Shown one piece after another: positions 9,104-19,080 of a DNA stretch of 51,781 bases. Numbering within the stretch: the stretch's first letter is position 1; each line of letters begins with the position of its first letter. This DNA comes from a bacterium (GTDB lineage: Bacteria; Electryoneota; Electryoneia; Electryoneales; Electryoneaceae), in the NCBI GenBank assembly GCA_028278125.1, contig JANQEY010000099.1:1-51781 (forward strand). The letters are read 5' to 3'. Under the pieces are notes generated by a model, which was not told the origin of the DNA, made no database searches, and was given only the letters and a program-made list of their open reading frames with translations. The position numbers were made by a program, and so were the translations under genes.

Positions 9104-12100
9104 ATGCATGTGTTGAAGCGGTTGAGCACGTGGCTGGTGTTGCTGTTCCTGCTCTCCGGAAGCATAGTGTCTACTGCAAGTGCCGCAGACTACTACCTTC
9201 CTACAGTAGAGTGGAGCGGTACCTACATGCACGTGATGAATGGATCGGGTATTTACGACCAGCAGCCCGTTGATGACCCGGTTGTCGACGTGCCCTTTGT
9301 CAATTCCAATGGGGTTGTAGTTTGGGATGACGCTGCTGGAAGTTACATTACCTATGTAATTGACTCATTCCATGACCGTGTCCAGTCGTTTGATACCGAC
9401 ATCGCCTATGGCCAGGAGACATTAACATTTAATGCCCCTCCGGGTGTAGGTCAGTTCGGTGATGATGGTGTTGATACCGACGACATGATTCCGAATAACA
9501 CTGCGGGTAATCTTGTACCCGGTTCGGAAAAAATCACAGTTGACGGTGTTGTCTGGACTCGTGTAGATGACCTTACCGGTTATACCGTAAATGACAATGT
9601 TTATGTTGCCGTTTATGGTGGTGCTGCGGCTGTAAACTGTCTGTTTTCTACGGTACAGGGTCGTTTTGCCGGTACTGAGGTAATCGAGGTAGACTACTTG
9701 CAAGGTAATGCCTTTAGTGCGGCAGACCTTGTAACAGGCAATATCGACTATGGTCCCGCAGCGGCGGCAGCGGTCAATGGTTTGGCTATTGGTGATATGC
9801 TCGAAATAAACGAGACTATCCCTAATAACGATGCCCAGTCATTCGAGAATCTTGTCGCGATTGCTTATAACGTAGCAACGGCGGCGGCAGACCAGGCAGA
9901 CATTTATATTCTCGATGCCGGTGAGATTGGAACAGTTGATCCAAAAGTCCAGACTTACCTGATTGAGGATGATGCTGCAACTACTTTCCAGCACCAGGAC
10001 ACATATGATGGTCCGATGGATATGCCGCTGGATGTAGCCATTGATCAGAAACCTGTTGGAACGGATCCCAACGTCCTGGCGATCCCGGCTGCACCCACAG
10101 CTTTTGTAGGCGCTACAGTTCCGCCGGCGGTTGACCCCACGATTACCATTACGAACTCGGCGTTGTTTACGAATGATGATTATACGGTCGCCGTAACAAC
10201 CTGGCCTGCTGGTGCTGCCCAAGCTGATATGATCAATTCAGTAATTACAGTTACTAACACTACACGTGGTAACACTGTAATTATTGATACTATCACTGTT
10301 GCAACCCCGGCCGGTGCGCACACCTTTAGCGGTTGGATTCCCGGTGCGGATATCGTAATCACCACAGATGCGTTGATGGACTTCACCGCGGTCGGTACAT
10401 CGACTATCACGATGACCGGTGGTACACTTGGTGAGAATAATGACTATATCTTCGTTGCTGATACAGGAAACGACAGGATAAAGGTCATTAAAGGTGCGGA
10501 TAACGGCGCTGCAGCAACAAACGGTGCGGAAGCTGATTTCTTCGAAGATGACAATACTGTAACTGAGACATACGATATTATTGTCACCGCGGCGACTGAC
10601 AGTATTCCGAACCTGACATATGTCACCGGTACTCGTCCAATGGAAGACAGCTTTAACCTGTTTACCAGGAATGCCGGAACAACCACAACCTGGACAATGG
10701 TTGATAACTTCGCCGGTTCACTTCCCACCGATAATCACTATATGTATGATTATGATACCGGTGTGATCCTGCTCGGTGATGGTAACTTCGGTGAAATCCC
10801 GACGACAGGTGATACGCTTTATTCTGTCTTTAACCGTTGTCTTGACATCGATGAATTCGGTCGTACAGGTGCGGGCGATGACATGTTCAATGCACCTGCT
10901 GGTGTTGCTTCCCGTTGGAATGGCGCCCAGGGCTGGTTCGATATATATGTTGCCGATACTGGAAATAATCGTATCGCCAAGCTGAAATATGTCCCGCCGG
11001 CAACAAATGGTGCTGAATACTCAATCGACTGGGTAACCAGCTGGACAACAGCCTTTACTGGTTCGAACCTTGATTCGCCGACAGATATCCAGGTTCTCGA
11101 AAATACCAACACTAACCAGGTATATATCTTTACTTGTGATACTGGAAATGACAGGGTTGTAATCTGGCGTGACACAGCTGCTGAGGCAGATGGTGATGGC
11201 GTAACAGCTCCAACATTCGAAACAGCGTTTGGTGCAACAGGAGCTGTATTCGGAACCTTTGCACATCCGACAGGTATTTCCGTAATCGAAAATGCCAGCA
11301 ACGAATTTGAAATTTATGTTGCGGACGCAGAGCGGAATGTCGTTGTCAAGTATATGCTTGGTGCCACACCACTGATTGATGTTGATTACTCAAATATTGA
11401 GACATTCGGATATCTGCCGACTGGTTCATATACGTTCGAACCTGGTACATATGATCCTATTTTCCCTGATAACCATCCGACAGGTTCATATATCCAGTTC
11501 TTCTACAGCGATACTACAACAGCTGGACAGGCGGATCCGACGCTTTGTTCAAGCACACAATATGCAACTACTATAACAAGCTTCCAGTGGGTATTTGCCA
11601 ACACCCCGACCGGAACACCGGCAGATGGTGACTACTACCTGTATGCACGTCTTTACGATGCAAACGGTGTGTTCCTGGCGGAAGACAAGTCAGCCACTGC
11701 GGCGTTAACCATTGATTCCGACCTGTTGATTGGTATCGGTGCTTTTGATGAATTCGATGATGACCTCTACCTCTATGTCCAGAACAACAGCCAGAGGATG
11801 GTAAACCTGGATGTTATGTTCCCGGATAGTGTAGCGGCAGTTTCCTGGGGTGGTACATTCCCATCAGACAAGATGACTATTGTCACCATAGAAGAAGGTC
11901 CGGGCTGGCAGACAGTCCAGAACCAGGGTGTAATCTTCGAAGCTGACTGGGATAACACCAACGGAACCTGGGAAGTAAATACTTCCGTCCTCGGATCCAA
12001 TACAGGTCTTGTGTCAGGTCCTGCCAAGTTTACCCTTGGTGTCATGACTGTACTAGTAGCCTCTGATGCAATTACCCCTGATAACCGTTTCTACCTTGGT

Positions 12101-13213
12101 ACAATAGACATTACCTCTGGTAGCTGGGCGGACTACAAGGGTGAAGATCTTGGCGAACCACAGTTGAATGACCTGGCTCTCAATATTGGTTACCTCGGTG
12201 ATATCGCTGATCCGGATGTTGCTTACGGAACAGTTCCAAGCCAGATCCCGACACCTGACGGAATCTTCGGATATGATGATGTACTGGTCTTCACACTTGG
12301 CTGGAACGGCCTTGGCGGAACACAGGATCCAATCGCTGATCTTGGTCCCTACAATGGCACAATCCCAGATCTTTGGGCAGCACCAAATGGTGTCCTTGAT
12401 GTACAGGATCTGTTGGCATTCACCTTGATGTTCGAATGGTACAGGGACAACTTCTCCCCGGCACTGGCATCATTTGATCCTGCACCGATCAAGGTTGAGA
12501 ATAAAGGTCAAGAACGTACAACAGCTGACTTCTTCGCTGAACATCTGACAACGGAAGTTCGTGAAGTTGGGAATCAGAGGATAGTCGAGATTCATGCTGT
12601 TGATGTTGAAGAATTGATGGCTGCTGAACTTAGCATGTACTACAGCTCGGCACATTACACTCTTGATAGTTACACTGACGGTGGCTTCCTGAGTGAAGAT
12701 GCCAACCTGTTCTTCAATGGTGCAGAACTTGATGGTGGCGGATTAAATCTGATCATGTCCCGCCTCAACCAGGATGATCCTGGAGTAAGTGGATCAGGTA
12801 TGCTGGCAGAGATAGTACTCAATGCTGCCAACGACACAGAGAACTTTACGATTGAATTTAGCCTGCATAATGCAATAGGTGAAGTGATCGAGAATGGTGT
12901 CTATTCACTGGATGTCACACTCGAAAGCAGCGCACTGCCAACCGAATTTACGGTCAGCAATGCTTATCCGAACCCATTCAACCCGACATCAGTAGTCAGC
13001 CTCGGAATACCCACAGCGGGTAATGTCGAGATCGCGGCCTACAATGTCCTGGGTCAGAGGGTGTTCAAGCAGGTTAACTTCTATAACGCAGGGTATCATC
13101 AGTTCGTGTTCAATGCGAGCCACAACGGCCATAGCCTGGCTGGCGGAATCTACTTCCTGAAAGTTGACTATAACGATCAGGTAAATGTACAAAAGGTGGT
13201 TCTGCTTAAGTAA
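9104..13213 (+). CDS. Large NHL-repeat, dockerin-like and cohesin-like T9SS protein
   Basis: 1369 residues with a signal peptide (ending near STASA-ADYY) and a strong AGGAGG. NHL-type segments are scattered over residues ~80-760 (VADTGNDRIKVIKG, YVADTGNNRIAKLK, TCDTGNDRVVIW, VADAERNVVVKY). Residues ~1020-1115 hold two dockerin-like segments (GDIA...PDGIFGYDDVLVF and ADLG...PNGVLDVQDLLAF). Residues ~1155-1270 look like a cohesin-type beta sandwich (VEIHAVDVEELMAAELSMYY). The T9SS tail starts at ~1283 (YPNPFNPTS, NVLGQ) and ends KVVLLK. It is probably an extracellular scaffold or sensor-like surface protein; the ligand is unknown. It stands alone, with a long leader before it and a strong terminator after it. 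Confidence 0.9.
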   Translation: MHVLKRLSTWLVLLFLLSGSIVSTASAADYYLPTVEWSGTYMHVMNGSGIYDQQPVDDPVVDVPFVNSNGVVVWDDAAGSYITYVIDSFHDRVQSFDTDIAYGQETLTFNAPPGVGQFGDDGVDTDDMIPNNTAGNLVPGSEKITVDGVVWTRVDDLTGYTVNDNVYVAVYGGAAAVNCLFSTVQGRFAGTEVIEVDYLQGNAFSAADLVTGNIDYGPAAAAAVNGLAIGDMLEINETIPNNDAQSFENLVAIAYNVATAAADQADIYILDAGEIGTVDPKVQTYLIEDDAATTFQHQDTYDGPMDMPLDVAIDQKPVGTDPNVLAIPAAPTAFVGATVPPAVDPTITITNSALFTNDDYTVAVTTWPAGAAQADMINSVITVTNTTRGNTVIIDTITVATPAGAHTFSGWIPGADIVITTDALMDFTAVGTSTITMTGGTLGENNDYIFVADTGNDRIKVIKGADNGAAATNGAEADFFEDDNTVTETYDIIVTAATDSIPNLTYVTGTRPMEDSFNLFTRNAGTTTTWTMVDNFAGSLPTDNHYMYDYDTGVILLGDGNFGEIPTTGDTLYSVFNRCLDIDEFGRTGAGDDMFNAPAGVASRWNGAQGWFDIYVADTGNNRIAKLKYVPPATNGAEYSIDWVTSWTTAFTGSNLDSPTDIQVLENTNTNQVYIFTCDTGNDRVVIWRDTAAEADGDGVTAPTFETAFGATGAVFGTFAHPTGISVIENASNEFEIYVADAERNVVVKYMLGATPLIDVDYSNIETFGYLPTGSYTFEPGTYDPIFPDNHPTGSYIQFFYSDTTTAGQADPTLCSSTQYATTITSFQWVFANTPTGTPADGDYYLYARLYDANGVFLAEDKSATAALTIDSDLLIGIGAFDEFDDDLYLYVQNNSQRMVNLDVMFPDSVAAVSWGGTFPSDKMTIVTIEEGPGWQTVQNQGVIFEADWDNTNGTWEVNTSVLGSNTGLVSGPAKFTLGVMTVLVASDAITPDNRFYLGTIDITSGSWADYKGEDLGEPQLNDLALNIGYLGDIADPDVAYGTVPSQIPTPDGIFGYDDVLVFTLGWNGLGGTQDPIADLGPYNGTIPDLWAAPNGVLDVQDLLAFTLMFEWYRDNFSPALASFDPAPIKVENKGQERTTADFFAEHLTTEVREVGNQRIVEIHAVDVEELMAAELSMYYSSAHYTLDSYTDGGFLSEDANLFFNGAELDGGGLNLIMSRLNQDDPGVSGSGMLAEIVLNAANDTENFTIEFSLHNAIGEVIENGVYSLDVTLESSALPTEFTVSNAYPNPFNPTSVVSLGIPTAGNVEIAAYNVLGQRVFKQVNFYNAGYHQFVFNASHNGHSLAGGIYFLKVDYNDQVNVQKVVLLK

Positions 13214-13236
13214 ACACGACTTCGACCATGCATAAG

Positions 13237-13267
13237 CACCCCTCACCCTGGTGAGGGGTGTTTTTTT
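13237..13267 (+). terminator. Intrinsic terminator
   Basis: Perfect 10-bp stem CACCCCTCAC / GTGAGGGGTG with a 4-base loop, followed by seven T. It ends the 9104-13213 transcript. Confidence 0.95.
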
Positions 13268-13499
13268 ATCTTTGCCTGCCATGCTGAGGAAAAATCTGCC
13301 GTTTTAAAATTGCTACTTTGAATCTTAAATCTTTCTTGTTAGAATAATATCAAACAACTACGGTCATCTCACCCCAGAGAGCTTAATTATGTTTGGAGGC
13401 AGACATTTTGCTACTATTTGAGCCGAGTAAGTCTGTCAAATCAGGCTCGTTGAGAAAATCAGTGTTGCAGGCAACAGGTAATATCTGAAACGGGATAAT

Positions 13500-14243
13500 A
13501 TGTCTCATCAATACTTGAACATGTACCTGAGGGTACTTCTGTGTTTTGTTTTAACTATTTCTGTTTGCGGATGTAAAAAGTCGGGAAGTGAAGCGGATCC
13601 GGAATTTTCTGTTGATCCTCCAGTTTTATCTTTCGGAAAGAACAGCCAGGAAAATTCCATCGAGATTTATAATGTTGGTGGTGATGTATTAGTCTGGTTT
13701 ATGTTTGATAAACCGGACTGGATAGTTCTCGAGTATAATAACGGTGAAGTACTTGAAGATGAATCCATGCCGATCAAGGTATACAGTGACCTTTCCAGGA
13801 TAGAAGATTTTGACAGCCTGTTTACCGATTCAGTCCGTTTCAGAAGCGATGGTGGAGCTGGGACAATATATGTTGATGCCACGGTCGATATTATAGTTCC
13901 CGAAAACGGTACCTATTCAGGAACAACGGCTGAGGGACTGGATATCATTTTTGATGTAAAGTATAACAGGATTATAGATTTTCATGGAGATTATTGGGAT
14001 CAAAGCAGGATCAGGCAGGAAAGTCTTCCTGAATTCGGGTTGATAGTCTACGAAGAAAACGAAGATGAAGAAGATCGGCTTGCCGTATTTTCCTGTACAA
14101 CAACAACGGAAGATAATGATTATACCTTGATCGGCAGCTATAACTCTTCGCAGACTCGAATATCGGGTGAATGGAACATAAACGGCGGGATACTGGCATA
14201 CGATGTATACCTGGTTACGGACGGGGGAGAGGACACTTTATGA
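13500..14243 (+). CDS. Lipoprotein with BACON-like beta-sandwich domain
   Basis: 247 residues. A hydrophobic N-terminus ends in the lipobox SVCGC with Cys25 as the lipid-modified residue, so it should be a membrane-anchored lipoprotein. Residues ~33-135 (SVDPPVLSFG, IYNVGGDVLVW, DWIVL, SVRFRSDGGAGTIYV) resemble BACON/choice-of-anchor Ig-like domains often found in FCB surface proteins. The rest is beta-rich and unrecognised. ATG 13500 has only a weak GGGA upstream. The next gene starts inside its stop codon (ATGA overlap at 14240), so the two are translationally coupled. No enzymatic motif is seen; a role in surface assembly or binding is a guess. Confidence 0.8.
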   Translation: MSHQYLNMYLRVLLCFVLTISVCGCKKSGSEADPEFSVDPPVLSFGKNSQENSIEIYNVGGDVLVWFMFDKPDWIVLEYNNGEVLEDESMPIKVYSDLSRIEDFDSLFTDSVRFRSDGGAGTIYVDATVDIIVPENGTYSGTTAEGLDIIFDVKYNRIIDFHGDYWDQSRIRQESLPEFGLIVYEENEDEEDRLAVFSCTTTTEDNDYTLIGSYNSSQTRISGEWNINGGILAYDVYLVTDGGEDTL

Positions 14244-15967
14244 TTAGTTATAATAACAGGTGGCAGTTCCTCTTGATAACTCTCGCAGCTACAGCTCTTT
14301 TATCACTCATTCTGCTGTCCTGCAAAGCGGCTGACTCAACTGGGCCCGAAGATGAAACAGCACCGCCGGTTATTTCGGATATCTGGGTGTCCTCACTCTA
14401 TAATACAGCGACTGTCCATTATTATACCGACCAACCGGCGAAAGGTATTGTTGAATATGATCTGGTAACGGGTGCGATTGATGACAGTGTCACTCTTCTC
14501 TCTGCTACTCCGGATACAGAGTTATTCGTAGAACAGCATGAAGTCGATTTACATAACCTGCAGCCGATGCAGGAATATGTTTACCGTATCAGGGCCTGGA
14601 CAGCATCTTCAATGGATACTGTCAGCCATTTAAGTACTTTCTCCACTCCGGACTCAACGGAAAGAGATACATCCTGCAGCGGTCTCGAAATAACAGATCT
14701 CGAAATAATCGATATAACTGATGTCAGTGCGTCAATAGTTTGGACGACAGATTTACCTGCTGATTCCAGGGCAGCATGGGGGACAAGTTCTGATAACCTG
14801 GAACAGACCACGCAGGACGATGAACTTGTTACCGATCATTTGATTGTCCTGACCAACCTGGATATTGATACGGAATATTTCGTACGCATAGCTTCTGTGG
14901 CTGATCCCGCAAGGTTTTGTGTATCACAGGTGATGCCGTTTACAACAGACGATGAACCTTCTGCACCGATTATTTCAAACCTGCAGGTAGAAGCTACTCT
15001 TACAAGCGCTACCGTAACCTGGGATACAAACAAGGAAGCTGATTCAAGGGTTGCCTGGGGCTTGTCACAGGATAATCTTGAAAATTCAGTAGAAGAGACG
15101 ACCGAATACATTTTGTCTCATGAAATTGAAATACCCGATTTAACACCTTACACAACTTACTATGGGCAAGCTTCATCAGTAGATGAGGCTGAACTAAGGG
15201 GTGATTCCGAAATCTTTACCTTCTTTACCGGGCCTGATGATTCGCTGATAATTTCTAACGTTGTTGTAGATACAGCCACAAGTTGGTACGCTGATATAAC
15301 CTGGTTAACCAACTGGCCGGCAGATACCAGGATATTTTACGGACTGAGCCGACAGGTTCTGCCGGAATTTCTCATTTTACCGGAGTTTATTATAAACCAT
15401 TCGGTTCGTCTTGAAGAATTACTTTCAGACACAACCTACTATTTTACAGTAAGGGCAGTCGACAGCCTGGGACAAAACGCTGAATATGATACCCTCGATT
15501 TCCGGACAAATCCAGGCCTTATATTTTACGCGCCGGATACATCATCGGGAATAGGGCAGAGTATTTACTTCCCCATACATATTCTCTGGGCGGAAAACCT
15601 TACTGCGGTTGAGCTGGTGATTTCCTACAACCCATTATATGTTTCACCGGTAAGTGTAGCTGAGGATGGAATTACACCCGGACCTTTTACCACAGAGAAT
15701 GACCATTTTTTCTTCCAGAGGGAAATCAACAGGATAGCTTCCGAAATAACTATACAAGTCACCTGGCGGATCAGCTTTGACGGTGACATTCCTGTCGATA
15801 CGCAAGCTGACGGAGATGGCGTACTCGCTTATATAGAATTTGAAACTTTAATAAATGGTTATTCACCGATCAACTATGAAGCAGATCGATGCAGGGCATT
15901 CAGTGTCCGCTCGATAGATGAGGGAATTGAATTTGATATCGAAAACGGTGGAATAACGGTTGAGTAA
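14240..15967 (+). CDS. Lipoprotein with four fibronectin III-like modules and a cohesin-like domain
   Basis: Start placed at ATG 14240, which overlaps the upstream stop (ATGA) and follows GGGGGAGAGG; the longer frame from 14171 would run through the upstream gene. 575 residues. The N-terminus ends in a lipobox (LILLSC). Four fibronectin III-like modules follow, each with a TVxW/SIVWTT strand and a DSRxxWG motif (ISDIWVSS, ITDLEIID, ISNLQVEA, ISNVVVDT starts). The last ~150 residues (YAPDTSSGIGQSIYFPIHI, TAVELVISYNPLYVSP, GVLAYIEFET) look like a cohesin-type domain. It is probably anchored at the cell surface. The cohesin-like domain could bind a dockerin-like partner such as that in the 9104 product; this is speculation. 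Confidence 0.87.
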   Translation: MISYNNRWQFLLITLAATALLSLILLSCKAADSTGPEDETAPPVISDIWVSSLYNTATVHYYTDQPAKGIVEYDLVTGAIDDSVTLLSATPDTELFVEQHEVDLHNLQPMQEYVYRIRAWTASSMDTVSHLSTFSTPDSTERDTSCSGLEITDLEIIDITDVSASIVWTTDLPADSRAAWGTSSDNLEQTTQDDELVTDHLIVLTNLDIDTEYFVRIASVADPARFCVSQVMPFTTDDEPSAPIISNLQVEATLTSATVTWDTNKEADSRVAWGLSQDNLENSVEETTEYILSHEIEIPDLTPYTTYYGQASSVDEAELRGDSEIFTFFTGPDDSLIISNVVVDTATSWYADITWLTNWPADTRIFYGLSRQVLPEFLILPEFIINHSVRLEELLSDTTYYFTVRAVDSLGQNAEYDTLDFRTNPGLIFYAPDTSSGIGQSIYFPIHILWAENLTAVELVISYNPLYVSPVSVAEDGITPGPFTTENDHFFFQREINRIASEITIQVTWRISFDGDIPVDTQADGDGVLAYIEFETLINGYSPINYEADRCRAFSVRSIDEGIEFDIENGGITVE

Positions 15968-16007
15968 TCTTTTAATACTATCTGGATCGAAATTTAAGGA
16001 GGGAAGC

Positions 16008-16631
16008 ATGAACGGGAAAAAATTCCTGCTGGTGTTAACCCTTTGTGTTGTTATAAGTGGAATAGCATGGGCCGGCAGTTATGAAGAAACACTCCATGGG
16101 ATATCAATGCTGGAAAGTGGAGGATATGGTGGAGCGGTCGCGAAGTATTCACAGGTTGCAGGAGAATTTGCCACTTTTACCGGGGCACGGGGCGCATGGG
16201 TAATAAATCATCGCTTCTCGCTCGGTGCGGGCTTTTATCGCCTTTCTTCGAACATTGATGAAACAATGACACCGGACAATGCAAGAAAACTCGGTGGTGT
16301 CGATTTAAGGTATAACGGCATTGAGCTTGAATATATAATGAAAGGTGAATCGGTTGTTCACCTGGTTGGTTATACGCTGATTGGTGCCGGAAGGGTTTCG
16401 TTCAGCAGGTATGATGCCGTTGATGATAATATCAAGCTTGTAAAAGATGATTTGCTTGTTATTGAACCGGCAGTGAACCTGCAGGTAAACATGACGGACT
16501 GGTGCAGGGTAGACCTGGGTTTAGGTTACCGGATGATGATGGGAGTAGAGGATAAATCAGGCAATTATATGAGCTCAGATAATCTTGGGGGAATGAGCGC
16601 AACCCTGGTAATCAAATTTGGTGTTTTCTAA
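16008..16631 (+). CDS. Putative outer-membrane beta-barrel protein
   Basis: Start chosen at ATG 16008 with an excellent AAGGAGG upstream; the frame open from 15960 lacks a signal at its start. 207 residues with a signal peptide (ending near IAWAGS). The body alternates amphipathic strands (VINHRFSLGAGFYRL, LGGVDLRYNGIELEY, RVDLGLGYRMMMGV) and ends in Phe (VIKFGVF), as outer-membrane barrels do. It lies 40 bp after the cohesin-like lipoprotein and before a terminator, making it the last gene of a three-gene operon with two lipoproteins. Function is unknown; an anchor or pore for the lipoproteins is possible. Confidence 0.75.
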   Translation: MNGKKFLLVLTLCVVISGIAWAGSYEETLHGISMLESGGYGGAVAKYSQVAGEFATFTGARGAWVINHRFSLGAGFYRLSSNIDETMTPDNARKLGGVDLRYNGIELEYIMKGESVVHLVGYTLIGAGRVSFSRYDAVDDNIKLVKDDLLVIEPAVNLQVNMTDWCRVDLGLGYRMMMGVEDKSGNYMSSDNLGGMSATLVIKFGVF

Positions 16632-16657
16632 AAAGTTACCCGATATTGATTCACATA

Positions 16658-16694
16658 TAATACCATTTACCCCCCGTGTAAGTGGTATTATTTT
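16658..16694 (+). terminator. Intrinsic terminator overlapping the convergent gene's stop codon
   Basis: TAATACCATTTAC (16658-16670) pairs with GTAAGTGGTATTA (16678-16690) with one wobble or mismatch, followed by TTTT. It ends the plus-strand operon. The right arm contains the TAA stop (minus strand) of the convergent T9SS gene. Confidence 0.75.
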
Positions 16695-19048
16695 ATCAGG
16701 ACAACCTTATGTACCACCGATTTTATCCCGCCAATTTCTGACCTGATAAGATATATTCCGCTTGATTTATCTACTGCATTAAAAGAGAATGAATGGTATC
16801 CCGGTTGATATTTACCAGATGCCAGACAGCAAATGTATTCACCAAGAATATTGAATACATGGATATCTAGTTGTTGGAGTTCTGGAAGGGAGACTCTCAC
16901 TGAGGTAGATGGATTAAATGGATTAGGGTATGGAGTTGAAACGGAATATTCTGTTGGAATATGATTGTAACTCTCAATCATTAATGGCGGTTCTATTATA
17001 AAAGACCAGGTTTCTAAACTGGCAACAGTATCTTCGCCGGAGTATGCATAAACTGTCCAGTCGACGTATGTGTTTGAATCGGTTTCTGTTATCCAATTAC
17101 CAATCAGATCATGGAAATCAAGAGTAATAGCGTGCAACTCTAGATTTTCTATTATTACACTTGTGTCTCTTGTTCCATTCGAAATATCAAAATCGATAAA
17201 ATATATAGCGGTTTCTTCAGGGTCAGGATCATAAGAATGTTCCCAGTCAATCAATATTTCGAGTGGTTGTGACATAACAAAAATCGAAGAGTCTTCAGGA
17301 TGAAAAAGATGAAAATCAGTTGGAGGTTCAGGGATTGATATGGAAAAAGTAAAGGTTTCATTTGCAAATGTAATATCTTCCATATCGTCTTGAGCAGCAA
17401 CTGTCCACACATAAGTATGATCATCTAGAAGAATGAATGTAAAGGTCGTATCGGTCCACATTTCCGCGACCACCTCCCCATTCACATATAATTTATAGAA
17501 AACATCACCCCCCTCAATGTCTGTTGAGGCATTCCAGGCCAATTCAAGATTTACAGAGTCAATTACAGAATTGTTCTCCGGTTGTATAAGTGAAAAAGAG
17601 CTTGGGGGAAAGTTGTTGTAACGGATCCTGATCGGAAAATCGCCAATTGTTGAGGGATTGAAGCTGTCTCCGGTAAAGTTATACAAAGTGGCAGGCATAT
17701 CAGGATTATTTGCGCAGACAGGAGGAATATTATCGATATGATAGATGAATTCGTCTTCAGAGGCAATAAAACCGCATAAGATATCACCTTCGGTAATTTG
17801 AACATCCTCGATATCGAAACTGTTCCAATTGTTATCTACTGATCCGGTGTAATCCCATAATTCATCATAGTTACCAAGGTTATCAAATCCCCAGATGTAG
17901 AGGGATATATCTTCTATTTCTTCCTCAAAATACCATGATACAAGTTCAAGGTTGGCAGGGTAAGATAATGGCGTGAACGAGACAGCCCAGCCATCTTCAA
18001 TTTCACATATAATTGGAAGGTTTAACTCATCACTAGAATAATTAACCGAATACATTTCTGCAGTCTGAAATAACTGGTAATCGTTGTTAAGGGAATCAAA
18101 ATCATCCTCTGCATCAATCTCAACATTAACAAGGTGTATATCGTTCTCATCGGGGATCCACGCTTCTAAACTCGATACTGTCAGGGTATCATGTGATTCA
18201 ATACTGTTGAAATTTACCAAGCTAGAAAAAACTTCTTCGTTATCAGAATTTGTAACTGTAAAAACAACCTGCCCCGTGGATGATATCATCGTTCCTATAT
18301 TGCAGATTTCAGCAATGAATTCTATCGCATCTTCAGTTGTTACATGAAAACGTTGGATATCATTATAAAGCGATATCGCTTTGAGATCAAAAAACTCTTC
18401 TGAGAATTCACCGGCAGCGATAATCATCAGGTCATAAGCGGCAGTAAGGTTCATATTAGCCGGATCCGCATTGACACCCCAGGAAAGTTTACTTCTTTCT
18501 CCGGGTTCAGCACCATCGTCATCAAGATATAAGTCCCAACCAGGGAATCCCGGAACCGGACCGATTATGATCCAGAAATTTTCTCCGGAATCTAAGTTGA
18601 TAAAAGAGTCATCATCCAGGTTTAGTTCCACCCAGTTCTCGTCAAAAGCTGTGGGTTCAGTTTCCCAGATCTGCTCGATCAGTTCACCGGGACTTCCCAG
18701 CAAGTCGGTATACAGGTACGCCTCAACTTCGGTGACATTTTCATCGCTGGCAAAAAACCGGACGCCTTGTAATTCAAAAGCAGCAGGAGCAGTAAATCTT
18801 ACACCAGCAAAATAGTTGTTCACAGCGTATGCAAGTCCGTCTTCAGGAAAGCTGCAGTAATAAATGGAATCCTGGAAAATTTCATCAAGTTCATACTGGT
18901 CTGTTACATTCAGAGGACCCTCAAGAGAATACATATTATTATAAGAATTGAAAGAATCATTTGGAAAACGGATAGGTATTTCCTGTTGAGCGTAGGTTGT
19001 GCAACAAATGGCAAACAGTGTAACAATCAGTAATGAATACTTTTTCAT
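16688..19048 (-). CDS. T9SS-secreted multidomain protein
   Basis: 786 residues. Signal peptide (MKKYSLLIVTLFAICCTTYAQ), with AGGGGGAG before the start. Residues ~35-200 form a beta-rich domain (YFAGVRFTAPAAFELQGVRF, YLYTDLLGSPGEL, FWIIIGPVPGFPGWDLYLD) like those seen in extracellular proteins that anchor jelly-roll folds. A central region ~210-460 is repetitive and beta-rich. Two fibronectin-like modules follow (starting PPSSFSLIQPE and PPTDFHLFHPE), then the T9SS tail (YPNPFNPSTS, NILGEY, GIYLI, KVVLIK). It lies 32 bp after the subtilisin-like gene on the same strand, so it may share its transcript. No active site is recognised; probably a surface structural or binding protein. Confidence 0.88.
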   Translation of the reverse strand: MKKYSLLIVTLFAICCTTYAQQEIPIRFPNDSFNSYNNMYSLEGPLNVTDQYELDEIFQDSIYYCSFPEDGLAYAVNNYFAGVRFTAPAAFELQGVRFFASDENVTEVEAYLYTDLLGSPGELIEQIWETEPTAFDENWVELNLDDDSFINLDSGENFWIIIGPVPGFPGWDLYLDDDGAEPGERSKLSWGVNADPANMNLTAAYDLMIIAAGEFSEEFFDLKAISLYNDIQRFHVTTEDAIEFIAEICNIGTMISSTGQVVFTVTNSDNEEVFSSLVNFNSIESHDTLTVSSLEAWIPDENDIHLVNVEIDAEDDFDSLNNDYQLFQTAEMYSVNYSSDELNLPIICEIEDGWAVSFTPLSYPANLELVSWYFEEEIEDISLYIWGFDNLGNYDELWDYTGSVDNNWNSFDIEDVQITEGDILCGFIASEDEFIYHIDNIPPVCANNPDMPATLYNFTGDSFNPSTIGDFPIRIRYNNFPPSSFSLIQPENNSVIDSVNLELAWNASTDIEGGDVFYKLYVNGEVVAEMWTDTTFTFILLDDHTYVWTVAAQDDMEDITFANETFTFSISIPEPPTDFHLFHPEDSSIFVMSQPLEILIDWEHSYDPDPEETAIYFIDFDISNGTRDTSVIIENLELHAITLDFHDLIGNWITETDSNTYVDWTVYAYSGEDTVASLETWSFIIEPPLMIESYNHIPTEYSVSTPYPNPFNPSTSVRVSLPELQQLDIHVFNILGEYICCLASGKYQPGYHSFSFNAVDKSSGIYLIRSEIGGIKSVVHKVVLIK

Positions 19049-19080
19049 TAACGACTCCCCCTGGAAAGTTGTTCAAATTG

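Noticed and set aside
9422..11301. Minus-strand genes inside the 9104 gene
   Set aside because: Several long minus-strand frames exist but none has a recognisable domain, signal or ribosome site, and the plus-strand product is clearly modular and complete.
14171..14239. Earlier start for the cohesin-like lipoprotein
   Set aside because: It overlaps the upstream gene by more than 70 bp; ATG 14240 has a good ribosome site and puts the lipobox at a normal position.
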